Origin: Actinomycetota bacterium
GTDB lineage: Bacteria > Actinomycetota > Actinomycetes > Nanopelagicales > Nanopelagicaceae
Direction: 5' to 3'
NCBI GenBank assembly: GCA_009700405.1
Contig: WLMD01000015.1
Span: 1-21,010 of the forward strand
Length of the DNA stretch: 21,010 nucleotides
A program made the position numbers and the translations under genes. How positions within the stretch are numbered: position 1 is the stretch's first letter; each line of letters starts with the position of its first letter. Positions 6,681 through 13,856 of this stretch are shown here, in pieces. Below the pieces are notes generated by a model. It saw nothing but the letters and a program-made list of their open reading frames with translations, searched no databases and was not told the DNA's origin.

Positions 6681-7043
6681 ATGTCTACACGAGCCATTAG
6701 AGGTGCGATTCAGGTCGATGCTGATTCGGCCTCCGACATTGGATCAAGTGTTATTGAGCTTTTGCAAGAGATTCTCTCTGTGAATGATTTACAACCAGAG
6801 GATCTGATTTCAGTTATTTTCACAGCCACTCCTGATTTAACCGCTGATTTTCCGGCTGCCGCAGCCCGCCAGATTGGGTTCGGGTCGGTACCTTTGATTT
6901 GTGCCTCCGAAATCGATGTTCCTGGAGCCTTGCCTCGAGTTATTCGAGTGATGTTGCATTGCGAAACTGACAAAAGACCAGATGAAATCGTACATATTTA
7001 CCTAAAAGGTGCAGTAGCGCTGCGTCGAGATCTAGCTCAGTGA
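6681..7043 (+). CDS. aroH: Chorismate mutase, AroH type
   Basis: A 120-residue monofunctional chorismate mutase of the AroH fold (trimeric, as in Bacillus subtilis), turning chorismate into prephenate for tyrosine and phenylalanine. It aligns along its whole length with the B. subtilis enzyme from memory: RAIRGAI at the start with Arg7, FTATPDLTADFPA, then PLICASEIDVPGALPRVIRVM with Cys74, Glu77 and Arg89, and HIYLKGAVALRRDL with Tyr107. These correspond to the known active-site Arg7, Cys75, Glu78, Arg90 and Tyr108. The stop overlaps the tyrA start (GTGA, 7040-7043), so chorismate mutase and prephenate dehydrogenase are made together. The ATG is probably read from a leaderless transcript (TATCAT six bases upstream). 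Confidence 0.95.
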   Translation: MSTRAIRGAIQVDADSASDIGSSVIELLQEILSVNDLQPEDLISVIFTATPDLTADFPAAAARQIGFGSVPLICASEIDVPGALPRVIRVMLHCETDKRPDEIVHIYLKGAVALRRDLAQ

Positions 7044-8098
7044 AGAGCGTACGCATAGTTGGAGCTGGCCTATTAGGAACATCTCTTGCTCTGGCCCTAA
7101 AGAATTCCAATATAAGCGTGCAGCTTGTTGATGTAGATGCTAACCACCTAGCTCTAGCGAAGGCTTTGGTGGGCGATGAGGGCCTGAGCACTTCACCGGA
7201 GGTTGTGGTCTTAGCAATACCTGCCACAGCCCTTATGGGTGTCATAGAGAGTGAATATGCACTAAATCCCAGAGCGACCTTTATCGATATTGCTAGTACG
7301 AAGACTAAATCTTTGCTGGAGATTGAGAAATTTCCTGCCATTGCTCGCCAATTTTGCGGTACCCATCCCATGGCTGGTCGTGAAAGAGGAGGACCTCATG
7401 GGGCGCGTGCTGACCTTTTTGAAGACCGAGCTTGGATCTACTGCCCAACTTCTGAGACCTCTCCCGAGAGCCTAAGTAGGACTCTGGAACTCATTGCCTT
7501 GTCAGGGGCGATTGCCGTTGCGATGAGTGGCCCGGAGCATGATCAAGCGGTCGCGCTTATTTCCCATCTTCCCCAGATCACTTCTTCGTTATTGGCAAAG
7601 CAACTCCATGGCGCCAAGAGCGATTGGTTTTCAGTGGCCGGCCAAGGCCTGAGGGATACGACGCGCATTGCGGCGTCTGACCCAGCGCTCTGGGGTGAAA
7701 TCATCCATGCGAATCAGAATCAAATTCTTCCGTTGCTCAAAGGTCTGCGAGATGACATTGATTCGTTGATTGCCAACCTATCTAATACCGAGCATGTCCA
7801 ATCTTTTATTGCTGATGGGGCGTCAGGTAGAGCCAAGATCCCAGGCAAACATGGAGGCAAAGCTCGCGATTATCATTATTTGCCTATCGTGATTGAAGAT
7901 AAAGCAGGGCAGTTGGCTGCTCTTTTCAATGAATGCGCACAGGCGAAGGTAAATATTGAAGATTTAGTGATTGAACATTCACCTGGCCAGTTCACTGGAC
8001 TCATTACATTGGCGCTTTCTCCTAATGATGCCAAAATACTTAGTAAGCATCTCCTTGAAGCAGGCTGGAATGTTCATTCGGTGCGAGAAGGGCTGTAA
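7040..8098 (+). CDS. tyrA: Prephenate dehydrogenase with C-terminal ACT domain
   Basis: A 352-residue TyrA that oxidatively decarboxylates prephenate to 4-hydroxyphenylpyruvate, the tyrosine branch. Residues 1-30 hold the dinucleotide fold (VRIVGAGLLGTSLALAL, Gly8/Gly10/Gly13). The active-site stretches are GTHPMAGRERGG (His109) and ISHLPQ (His176), with the conserved GLRDTTRIA near 204-211. Residues about 280-352 form an ACT domain (LPIVIEDKAGQLAALFNE), which in related enzymes binds tyrosine for feedback inhibition. The GTG start sits inside the aroH stop (4-bp overlap). Base composition swings sharply within the gene: near 62% G+C in the lines at 7501 and 7621, and near 35% at 7921-7980. 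No frameshift is seen. Confidence 0.94.
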   Translation: MKSVRIVGAGLLGTSLALALKNSNISVQLVDVDANHLALAKALVGDEGLSTSPEVVVLAIPATALMGVIESEYALNPRATFIDIASTKTKSLLEIEKFPAIARQFCGTHPMAGRERGGPHGARADLFEDRAWIYCPTSETSPESLSRTLELIALSGAIAVAMSGPEHDQAVALISHLPQITSSLLAKQLHGAKSDWFSVAGQGLRDTTRIAASDPALWGEIIHANQNQILPLLKGLRDDIDSLIANLSNTEHVQSFIADGASGRAKIPGKHGGKARDYHYLPIVIEDKAGQLAALFNECAQAKVNIEDLVIEHSPGQFTGLITLALSPNDAKILSKHLLEAGWNVHSVREGL

Positions 8099-8120
8099 AA
8101 GAGTTCATCAGTGAGACGGC

Positions 8121-8126
8121 TAGACT
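8121..8126 (+). promoter_or_regulatory. Candidate -10 element for a leaderless cmk-der transcript
   Basis: TAGACT (TAnnnT) lies exactly 6 bases before the ATG at 8133 in the 34-bp gap after tyrA, and no Shine-Dalgarno is present. The geometry is the same as upstream of aroH and gcvP. Confidence 0.4.
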
Positions 8127-8132
8127 AAGCAC

Positions 8133-10103
8133 ATGGGCATCGTCGTAGCAATTGATGGCCCGAGTGGGGCAGGTAAATCTAGTACAGCGAAAGTTATCGC
8201 TCGTAGAGCTGGTTGGAATTATCTAGACACTGGCGCGTTATACCGCGGCATAACGTGGCTAGCGATACGAGATGGCCTTAAAGATCCAGATGACATTGTG
8301 GCTAGTCTGAAAAAATCTCCTTTGAGATTCAACAGCGATCCTAGTGAGCCTAAATTATTTGCTGGTGATCGCGAGATTACCGATCAGATTCGTTCGCAGG
8401 AAGTAACAGCACGAGTCAGTGAAGTGAGCACCTATCCTCAAGTTCGCAAAGCGTTACTTCTGCTTCAACACAAAATAATTGCAAGTGCGATGCGTGGAAT
8501 TGTTGTTGAAGGTAGAGATATAGGCACGGTGGTTGTACCGGATGCCGCTTTGAAAGTTTTCCTCACTGCAGATCTTGCAGCACGTGCTGAGAGGCGTGAT
8601 GCTGAACTTACCCAACCCGAGGAAGACTCTCGTGTTGTTCAAGTGGGAGACGCTCTTGCAGAGCGAGATCACATCGATAGCACACGAAAAATTTCACCTT
8701 TGGCAATGGCCTCTGACGCCATTGAAATTGACTCCACGGAATTGAATTTAGAAGAGACAGTAGAACGTGTCTGGGAGATTCTTAGACAAAGACGTTTACT
8801 TGGAATGCCTATTGTGGCAATTCTTGGGCGTCCAAATGTTGGAAAATCAACCCTAATTAACCGGTTTATTGGACGTCGCGAAGCGATTGTTGAAGATACT
8901 CCTGGTGTTACTCGTGATCGCGTGACTTATGAGTGCAATTGGAACGGCCGCGATTTCATGGTCATGGATACCGGAGGATGGGAATCTAAACCCGACGGGA
9001 TTTCTATCGGCGTTAGCGCAAGTGCAGAACTAGCCATGGCAGAAGCAGATGTATTGCTTTTCGTTGTAGATGCTCAAGTCGGGGCGCTGGATGAGGATGA
9101 TGTACTAGTTCAAGAATTACGCAAGATGAAGAAACATATTATTTTGGTTGCCAATAAAGTCGATGGAGATCGTGAAGAAGCACTTGCCCACACATTATGG
9201 AATTTGGGATTAGGCGAGCCTAATTTCGTTTCTGCATTGCATGGACGTGGCAGTGGAGATTTATTGGATCGCATCACAAAAGTCCTTCCAGAAGTTGGTG
9301 GAGCACAAATCCATGATGGTTATCGTCGGGTAGCTCTTATTGGCCGACCTAATGTTGGTAAATCAAGTTTGCTAAATATTCTTGCAGGTCAAAATCGTTC
9401 GCTAGTTGATGATGTTCCAGGAACAACGAGAGACCCGGTTGATGAATTAATTGAACTCGGTGGGTCGATCTGGAGATTTATCGACACTGCAGGAATTCGT
9501 AAGAGAGCTAATCAGGCAAGTGGTACCGACTATTACGCAACGTTACGTACTCAAATGGCGCTAGAGCGCGCAGAGGTTGCTGTTGTAGTTCTCGATGCAT
9601 CTCTTCCGATTTCTGAACAAGATCTTCGCATCATTACTATGGCCGAAGAAGCTGGCAAGGCTCTCATCATTGTTATGAATAAATGGGATCTAGTTGATGA
9701 AGATCGCCAAATTGCTTTAGATCGCGAAATTGATCGACACCTTGATCAGGTTGAATGGGCGCAAAGAGTAAACCTTGCAGCAAAAACTGGTTGGCACCGC
9801 GATCGTTTAGCTCCGGCACTTCGTACAGCTTTAAGCAGTTGGGAGAGGCGAGTACCTACGAGCCGTCTTAACTCATTCTTGGGCACAATGATTGCAGCAA
9901 CGCCTCCTCCTGTTCGCGGAGGCAAGCAACCCAAAATCTTGTATGCCACACAAGCCGGTATTTCTCCGCCCCGGTTCGTCATCTTCACAACGGGCTTCTT
10001 GGAAGCTTCCTACCGACGATTTATCGAGCGGCGCTTACGTGAAGAATTTGGTTTCCCAGGAACGCCTGTGCAAGTTGCAGTCAGAGTTCGTGAGCGCGAG
10101 TAG
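8133..10103 (+). CDS. Bifunctional cytidylate kinase / ribosome-assembly GTPase Der (fusion)
   Basis: One 656-residue chain joins two proteins that are separate in most bacteria. Residues 1 to about 222 are cytidylate kinase (CMP/dCMP phosphorylation): P-loop GPSGAGKSS at 9-17, YLDTGALYRG, and VVEGRDIGTVVVPDA. Residues about 228-656 are Der/EngA, a double GTPase needed for 50S subunit maturation: first G domain GRPNVGKST (232-240), DTPGVTRD and NKVD; second G domain GRPNVGKSS (404-411 and on), DVPGTTRDP, DTAGIRKR and NKWD; then the C-terminal KH-like domain with TPPPVRGGKQPKILYATQ. The linker is only a few residues (around LGMPIVAILG), with no stop or frameshift. Such fusions are known in some Actinobacteria, while Mycobacterium has separate adjacent cmk and der genes (Rv1712-Rv1713). 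The start lacks a ribosome site and fits leaderless translation. Confidence 0.96.
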   Translation: MGIVVAIDGPSGAGKSSTAKVIARRAGWNYLDTGALYRGITWLAIRDGLKDPDDIVASLKKSPLRFNSDPSEPKLFAGDREITDQIRSQEVTARVSEVSTYPQVRKALLLLQHKIIASAMRGIVVEGRDIGTVVVPDAALKVFLTADLAARAERRDAELTQPEEDSRVVQVGDALAERDHIDSTRKISPLAMASDAIEIDSTELNLEETVERVWEILRQRRLLGMPIVAILGRPNVGKSTLINRFIGRREAIVEDTPGVTRDRVTYECNWNGRDFMVMDTGGWESKPDGISIGVSASAELAMAEADVLLFVVDAQVGALDEDDVLVQELRKMKKHIILVANKVDGDREEALAHTLWNLGLGEPNFVSALHGRGSGDLLDRITKVLPEVGGAQIHDGYRRVALIGRPNVGKSSLLNILAGQNRSLVDDVPGTTRDPVDELIELGGSIWRFIDTAGIRKRANQASGTDYYATLRTQMALERAEVAVVVLDASLPISEQDLRIITMAEEAGKALIIVMNKWDLVDEDRQIALDREIDRHLDQVEWAQRVNLAAKTGWHRDRLAPALRTALSSWERRVPTSRLNSFLGTMIAATPPPVRGGKQPKILYATQAGISPPRFVIFTTGFLEASYRRFIERRLREEFGFPGTPVQVAVRVRERE

Positions 10104-10109
10104 ATCCAT

Positions 10110-10670
10110 ATGGCATCTCAAGTACTGACAGTTCCTAACGCTTTAACGATGGTTAGAGGCTTAGGTATTCCGCTATTCCTCTACTTAGCGCTCGGACCCC
10201 ATGCAGATTTCGCCGCTGTTGCAGTTTTGGCAGTCGGGGGAGCGACGGACTATTTTGATGGAAAATTAGCGAGAGCCTGGAATCAAGAGTCACGATTGGG
10301 AGAACTTCTTGATCCGGCTATTGATCGACTCTATATAGCGGCAACACTCATCGCCTTAGTAATTCGCGATGTCATACCACTATGGATGCTCCTACTTCTC
10401 TTTGGACGCGATTTGATTCTAGGAGCGCTAACACTTCGCATGCATCACTTTGATATACCTCCTTTTACCGTTACCTACATGGGCAAGGCAGCGACCTTTA
10501 ATTTGCTCTATGCATTTCCTTTTCTCTTGCTTGCACAAGGCCATTCGTGGCTTGGGACACTTTCCTTTGTCATTGGGTGGAGTTTTGCAGTATGGGGAAT
10601 AGCGCTCTATCTAGCCACTGGGGTTGATTACTTCCGAACGGGATGGCGCAAGATCAATCGTGCGAAGTAG
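10110..10670 (+). CDS. CDP-alcohol phosphatidyltransferase (PgsA/cardiolipin-synthase like)
   Basis: A 186-residue integral membrane enzyme of the CDP-alcohol phosphatidyltransferase family. The signature D-x2-DG-x2-AR-x8-G-x3-D-x3-D is complete: Asp47, Asp50-Gly51, Ala54-Arg55, Gly64, Asp68 and Asp72. These residues bind the CDP-diacylglycerol phosphates and metal. About five hydrophobic segments surround it (for example 19-44, 75-98, 127-145 and 150-172). Substrate specificity cannot be read off: glycerol-3-phosphate (PgsA) and phosphatidylglycerol (cardiolipin synthase type) are both possible. By position before gcvH it resembles mycobacterial PgsA2 (Rv1822). It starts 6 bp after the der stop, so it is in the same transcription unit. 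Confidence 0.9.
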   Translation: MASQVLTVPNALTMVRGLGIPLFLYLALGPHADFAAVAVLAVGGATDYFDGKLARAWNQESRLGELLDPAIDRLYIAATLIALVIRDVIPLWMLLLLFGRDLILGALTLRMHHFDIPPFTVTYMGKAATFNLLYAFPFLLLAQGHSWLGTLSFVIGWSFAVWGIALYLATGVDYFRTGWRKINRAK

Positions 10671-10728
10671 TATTTAACCTGTCGTACTCAGTTCACTTCA
10701 TACCACGCAGAACAACGTAGGGGGATGC

Positions 10729-11109
10729 ATGTCATTAACACCAGAATCTTTGCAGTACACAAAAGAGCATGAATGGGTTGCTCCTACAGAAACAGCCAAT
10801 CGTTATCGCATCGGTATTACTGATTTTGCTCAAGGCGCCCTCGGTGACATTGTGTACGTGCAATTGCCTGACGTTGGCAAGATGGTTGACGCCGGAAGTG
10901 TTTGCGGTGAAGTTGAATCAACTAAGAGTGTTTCCGAAATATTCGCTCCGATATCTGGAACAGTTGTGGCTGTCAATACCGCTCTCACCGCAACTCCGGA
11001 AATCTTGAATTCGGATCCCTACGATCAAGGTTGGATCGCTGAAATTGACGTTGCGCAATTGCCATCGGACCTACTTTCAGCAGCGCAATACATTGAATTG
11101 ACGGCTTGA
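10729..11109 (+). CDS. gcvH: Glycine cleavage system H protein
   Basis: A 126-residue lipoyl carrier that shuttles the aminomethyl group between the P, T and L proteins of glycine cleavage. The start MSLTPESLQYTKEHEWV, the FAQGALGDIVYVQLPDVG strand set and the lipoylation site GEVESTKSVSE (Lys66) are all present, as is the late PYDQGWIAEI. Length is normal for the family. AGGGGGA just upstream of the ATG is a good ribosome site. The 58-bp upstream gap shows no glycine-riboswitch-like structure that I can see. It heads the block gcvH-FHA-MerR-DUF151, the same order as Mycobacterium Rv1826-Rv1829. gcvP is downstream beyond a terminator, and gcvT is not in the window. Confidence 0.97.
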   Translation: MSLTPESLQYTKEHEWVAPTETANRYRIGITDFAQGALGDIVYVQLPDVGKMVDAGSVCGEVESTKSVSEIFAPISGTVVAVNTALTATPEILNSDPYDQGWIAEIDVAQLPSDLLSAAQYIELTA

Positions 11110-11133
11110 CCTACGGCGCATGAATCTCTAGTG

Positions 11134-11148
11134 TCAGCCTCAGGTTGA
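11134..11148. promoter_or_regulatory. Palindrome in the gcvH-FHA spacer, possible operator
   Basis: TCAGCCT-C-AGGTTGA is a 15-base inverted repeat with one mismatched pair. It lies 17 bases before the FHA gene and touches a GATAGT that could be a -10. With only one central base it cannot be a proper RNA hairpin, so a DNA-binding dimer is the likelier reading, perhaps the MerR regulator encoded two genes on. Unproven. Confidence 0.3.
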
Positions 11149-11167
11149 TAGTAAGGATGGGGGAGTG

Positions 11168-11611
11168 ATGGAAGAAGCGAAAGCTAACCTCGATCTCACC
11201 ACCACCCTTCACCTAGGGGTTCGGGCAGTTGTCGGTTCAGGCAATACCGAAATTAATTCTGAAGTTCTCAATCTTCTCACTGAAGAAGAGCGAGAGACTT
11301 TGAACAATCGAAATCCACATGATGCGATGTTGATTGTTCACCGAGGCCCAAGCAGGGGAGCCCGCTTTCTCCTAAATGCCGATGCCACTATTGGAAGATC
11401 TCCAGAGAGTGATATTTTCTTAGATGATGTAACGGTTTCACGGCACCATGCTTCAATCGCGATGATTTCGCAAGGGAGCTACGTTCTCAAGGATTGTGGA
11501 AGCCTCAACGGCACCTACGTCAACAATAATTCGGTTACAGAAATAAGTTTGAAAACAGCGGATGAAATACAGATCGGTAAATTCCATATGCTTTTCTTTG
11601 GAGGAAAATAG
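11168..11611 (+). CDS. garA: GarA-like forkhead-associated (FHA) regulator
   Basis: A roughly 147-residue protein with a single C-terminal FHA domain (about residues 53-146). Its phosphothreonine-binding residues are visible: Gly-Arg-Ser (ATIGRSPESD), Ser-x-x-His (VSRHHASI) and Asn-Gly-Thr (SLNGTYV). In mycobacteria and corynebacteria the orthologue in this position (GarA/OdhI, Rv1827) switches 2-oxoglutarate and glutamate enzymes on and off according to phosphorylation of a threonine pair in the N-terminal tail. Here the tail has a run of three Thr (DLTTTLHLG, about residues 9-17) where that motif is expected, without the usual preceding Glu. The ATG at 11168 is preceded by AAGGATGGGGGAG; the GTG at 11165 is an alternative start. 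The next gene begins directly after the stop. The GarA role is inferred from order and architecture. Confidence 0.9.
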   Translation: MEEAKANLDLTTTLHLGVRAVVGSGNTEINSEVLNLLTEEERETLNNRNPHDAMLIVHRGPSRGARFLLNADATIGRSPESDIFLDDVTVSRHHASIAMISQGSYVLKDCGSLNGTYVNNNSVTEISLKTADEIQIGKFHMLFFGGK

Positions 11612-12325
11612 ATGAGCGTTCCAGCCCGTGCCTATTTAAGTATTGGCGAAGTCCTGAGCAAATTAAGGGGCGATTTTTCGGATATCACTATCTCTAAAAT
11701 TCGTTTCCTGGAAGCCGAAGGATTAATCGAGCCACAACGAACCCCATCTGGTTACCGAAAATTTACTAATACAGATCTAGAGCGATTGCGTTATGTATTG
11801 CTTGCACAGAGAGATCATTACCTACCTCTTCGTGTTATTAAGGAAAATCTTGACGCCCTTGATCGCGGATTACAACCTGCGCAAATTGCAGGGGGAGCTG
11901 CGGCTCCTAGGCTTGCAACCGTTGATGGAGAATTGGCACCGGCGAGTTTTGGAGAGCAGAGCGATCTTCGCCTTTCTCGCGAGGAACTTTTGAAATCTGG
12001 TTCTATCTCAGAGGAGCAACTTGTTGAATTAGAGTCCTATGGCCTAATAGCCCCTCGAGGACGCCATTACGATGGGGACGCACTTGCAGTTGCACGTGCG
12101 GTCGCTGAATTAGCAGGATTCGGAATCGAACCACGTCATCTTCGTTCATTTAAATCTGCAGCTGACCGAGAAATAGGATTGATTGAGCAAGTTATAACTC
12201 CTCTCACGCGCCAGAAGAACCCAGAAGCAAAAGCACGCGCCGAAGAAGTTCAGAGAGAGATTGCCTCCCTATCTGTCCGACTTCATGCCTCACTTGTGCG
12301 CGGTGGTCTTCACCGCCTTCGTTGA
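11612..12325 (+). CDS. ftsR: MerR-family regulator, FtsR-like (Rv1828 type)
   Basis: A 237-residue MerR-type transcription factor. The N-terminal winged helix-turn-helix spans about residues 8-75, with the very characteristic ISKIRFLEAEGLIEPQRTPSGYRKF and AQRDHYLPLRVI. The C-terminal half has a second small helical region (LSREELLKSGSISEEQLVEL) that is typical of this subfamily and lacks metal-binding cysteines. Corynebacterial FtsR, of the same subfamily, activates ftsZ; mycobacterial Rv1828 is the orthologue in the same gene order. The ATG directly follows the FHA stop (TAGATG), so expression is coupled. Its own target could include the palindrome at 11134-11148, but this is only a guess. 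Confidence 0.9.
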   Translation: MSVPARAYLSIGEVLSKLRGDFSDITISKIRFLEAEGLIEPQRTPSGYRKFTNTDLERLRYVLLAQRDHYLPLRVIKENLDALDRGLQPAQIAGGAAAPRLATVDGELAPASFGEQSDLRLSREELLKSGSISEEQLVELESYGLIAPRGRHYDGDALAVARAVAELAGFGIEPRHLRSFKSAADREIGLIEQVITPLTRQKNPEAKARAEEVQREIASLSVRLHASLVRGGLHRLR

Positions 12326-12326
12326 G

Positions 12327-12830
12327 ATGATGATTCCCGTGGAAGTTGTAGGGGTGCGCATCGAGATGCCATCGAATCAACCCATCGTCTTGTTAAAAGA
12401 AGTAGATGGATCGCGATTCCTTCCTATTTGGGTGGGGGCGGTTGAAGCTACATCTATTGCCTTTGCCCAACAGGGAGTCGAACCACCTCGACCGCTAACA
12501 CATGACCTTATTTCACTAATAATCTCATCGCTGGATACAACTGTCACCGCGGTACACCTGACACACCTCCAAGAAGGAGTGTTCTACGCAAATCTAGTTC
12601 TTACCGATGCACAATCGAACGAGAAGATCATCTCTGCAAGACCATCTGATGCCATAGCGATTGCGTTGCGAACGGATGCAGCCATCTTCGCCTCAAGGCA
12701 ACTGCTCGACGAGGCGGGCATAGAGATCCCTTCCGGTGAAGGTGATGATCCATCCTCGCAATCTAATGAAGAGGTCGAACGATTCAGAGAGTTTTTAGAC
12801 CAGATCAACCCAGAAGATTTCATAGGTTGA
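12327..12830 (+). CDS. DUF151 bifunctional nuclease-family protein
   Basis: A 167-residue protein of the DUF151 (bifunctional nuclease, BFN) family. It carries the family core: VEVVGVRIEMPSNQPIVLLKE, LPIWVGAVEATSIAFAQQG, PPRPLTHDLI and RPSDAIAIALR. The tail is acidic. Plant BFN members have DNase and RNase activity; the bacterial role is not established. The chosen ATG at 12327 lies one base after the FtsR stop and matches the conserved N-terminus. An earlier in-frame ATG at 12261 would place 22 extra residues inside the regulator gene and is not supported. The gene is always found beside the Rv1828-type regulator in Actinobacteria (Rv1829). A GTG-started membrane protein follows after 3 bp. 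Confidence 0.92.
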   Translation: MMIPVEVVGVRIEMPSNQPIVLLKEVDGSRFLPIWVGAVEATSIAFAQQGVEPPRPLTHDLISLIISSLDTTVTAVHLTHLQEGVFYANLVLTDAQSNEKIISARPSDAIAIALRTDAAIFASRQLLDEAGIEIPSGEGDDPSSQSNEEVERFREFLDQINPEDFIG

Positions 12831-12833
12831 ACC

Positions 12834-13226
12834 GTGTTAATCAAATGGGCTGCCTTGGTCTTGCGCTTACATGCATCGATCATCTTTCTTATTGCCGCAG
12901 CTCTCATTATTCAACCGATCAAAGTTTTGACCTACCTAGGTGTAGCTAGCCAATTAGAGAATTCTCAGTTCTCCTGGTTGGTGCGATGCATCGGTATCGT
13001 TCTTCTTATTCCGGCACTTCTGGCTCCATTAGTTGCTGCTTTTGCCGGGGAGCGAGGATTGCGCCAAGCGTGCTCTGGTATGGGTTTCATCCACTGTGGT
13101 TTAGCCGCTTGGTTGCTCCTTTCCCCAACGTTGACGGGATTAGGCAAGTGGAGTTCGGCTTCTCTCTCACTAATTATTGGAGCTGCCTACTTCTTGGTCT
13201 TGCGAGGACGCAGACGCAACCGTTAA
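12834..13226 (+). CDS. Small four-helix membrane protein of unknown function
   Basis: A 130-residue hydrophobic protein that I do not recognise. It has four probable membrane helices at about residues 7-27, 49-70, 83-97 and 106-125. Short loops contain Arg/Lys (GERGLRQ between helices 2 and 3, RGRRRNR at the C-terminus), suggesting both of those face the cytoplasm. It starts with a GTG three bases after the DUF151 stop and has no clear ribosome site, so it is probably translated by coupling. The stop codon TAA forms part of the terminator stem that follows. In Mycobacterium this interval holds a different small gene arrangement, so this may be lineage-specific. Confidence 0.75.
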   Translation: MLIKWAALVLRLHASIIFLIAAALIIQPIKVLTYLGVASQLENSQFSWLVRCIGIVLLIPALLAPLVAAFAGERGLRQACSGMGFIHCGLAAWLLLSPTLTGLGKWSSASLSLIIGAAYFLVLRGRRRNR

Positions 13227-13243
13227 CCTCTACTTGAGGTTTT
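13225..13243 (+). terminator. Intrinsic terminator after the gcvH-garA-ftsR-DUF151 operon
   Basis: AACCTC (13225-13230) and GAGGTT (13236-13241) form a perfect 6-bp stem around a TACTT loop, and the T-run continues to 13243 (TTTTAA). The stem begins within the stop codon of the membrane protein gene. It separates the first regulator block from the second MerR-gcvP unit. Confidence 0.6.
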
Positions 13244-13319
13244 AATCGTGTCGGTCGTTGAATCTACTTCCTATGGCTTCTACCCTTAAGACCTCCCCAG
13301 CAGAATCGAGCGACCCCGC

Positions 13320-13844
13320 ATGGATAGCATGGACACTCACACACCTGACCACGATATGAATGAAATCGGTTATCGCGGTGCAACTGCTTGTTCGGCCGCG
13401 GGTATTACATATCGTCAGCTCGATTATTGGGCACGTACTGGTTTGGTAGAACCTAGTGTTCGCAATGCAATGGGTTCGGGAAGTCAACGTTTATATGGAT
13501 TTCGAGATATTTTGGTTTTGAAAATTGTAAAACGCTTGCTTGATGCGGGAGTCTCGCTGCAAAATATCCGTACGGCGGTCAATCACCTTCGAGAGAGGGG
13601 AGTGACCGATCTTGAGCGCATCACCCTTATGAGCGATGGCGCCTCCATTTATGAATGTGCCAGCCCCGATGAAATTATCGACTTGTTGCAGGGCGGTCAA
13701 GGCGTCTTTGGAATCGCAGTGGGCAAGGTATGGCATGAAGTAGAAGGATCACTTGCCCTTTTGCAAGGGGAGATTAATGGCACTGTAGTTAGTGGCCAAA
13801 GTAACGATGAACTATCGCAAAGACGTAAACTCAAAGGCGCATAA
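13320..13844 (+). CDS. MerR-family regulator upstream of gcvP (Rv1830/ResR type)
   Basis: A 174-residue MerR-type transcription factor. The N-terminal DNA-binding domain covers about residues 17-90 (GYRGATACSAAGITYRQLDY, WARTGLVEPSVRNAMGSGS, RLYGFRDILVLKIVKRLLDA). The short effector region includes ITLMSDGASIYECASPDEII and the almost invariant DLLQGGQGVFGIAVG. This matches the mycobacterial Rv1830 subfamily, linked there to growth and cell-division control. The target here is unknown; gcvP, 18 bp downstream, is the obvious local candidate. Start codons at 13320, 13329 and 13356 are all possible; the last lies just before the conserved segment. No good ribosome site marks any of them. TACCCT at 13281-13286 is a possible -10 in the 93-bp upstream gap. 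Confidence 0.9.
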   Translation: MDSMDTHTPDHDMNEIGYRGATACSAAGITYRQLDYWARTGLVEPSVRNAMGSGSQRLYGFRDILVLKIVKRLLDAGVSLQNIRTAVNHLRERGVTDLERITLMSDGASIYECASPDEIIDLLQGGQGVFGIAVGKVWHEVEGSLALLQGEINGTVVSGQSNDELSQRRKLKGA

Positions 13845-13850
13845 AGCAGG

Positions 13851-13856
13851 CATACT
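13851..13856 (+). promoter_or_regulatory. gcvP: Candidate -10 element for a leaderless gcvP transcript
   Basis: CATACT lies exactly 6 bases before the gcvP ATG, within the 18-bp gap after the MerR gene. There is no Shine-Dalgarno. The placement equals that of TATCAT before aroH and TAGACT before cmk-der. Simple read-through from the MerR gene is the alternative. Confidence 0.35.

Noticed and set aside
10671..10728. Glycine riboswitch upstream of gcvH
   Set aside because: Only 58 bases, with no pair of the conserved aptamer cores; the gap before gcvP is just 18 bases.
12261..12326. Earlier ATG for the DUF151 protein inside the FtsR gene
   Set aside because: It would add 22 residues unlike the family; the conserved start fits the ATG at 12327.
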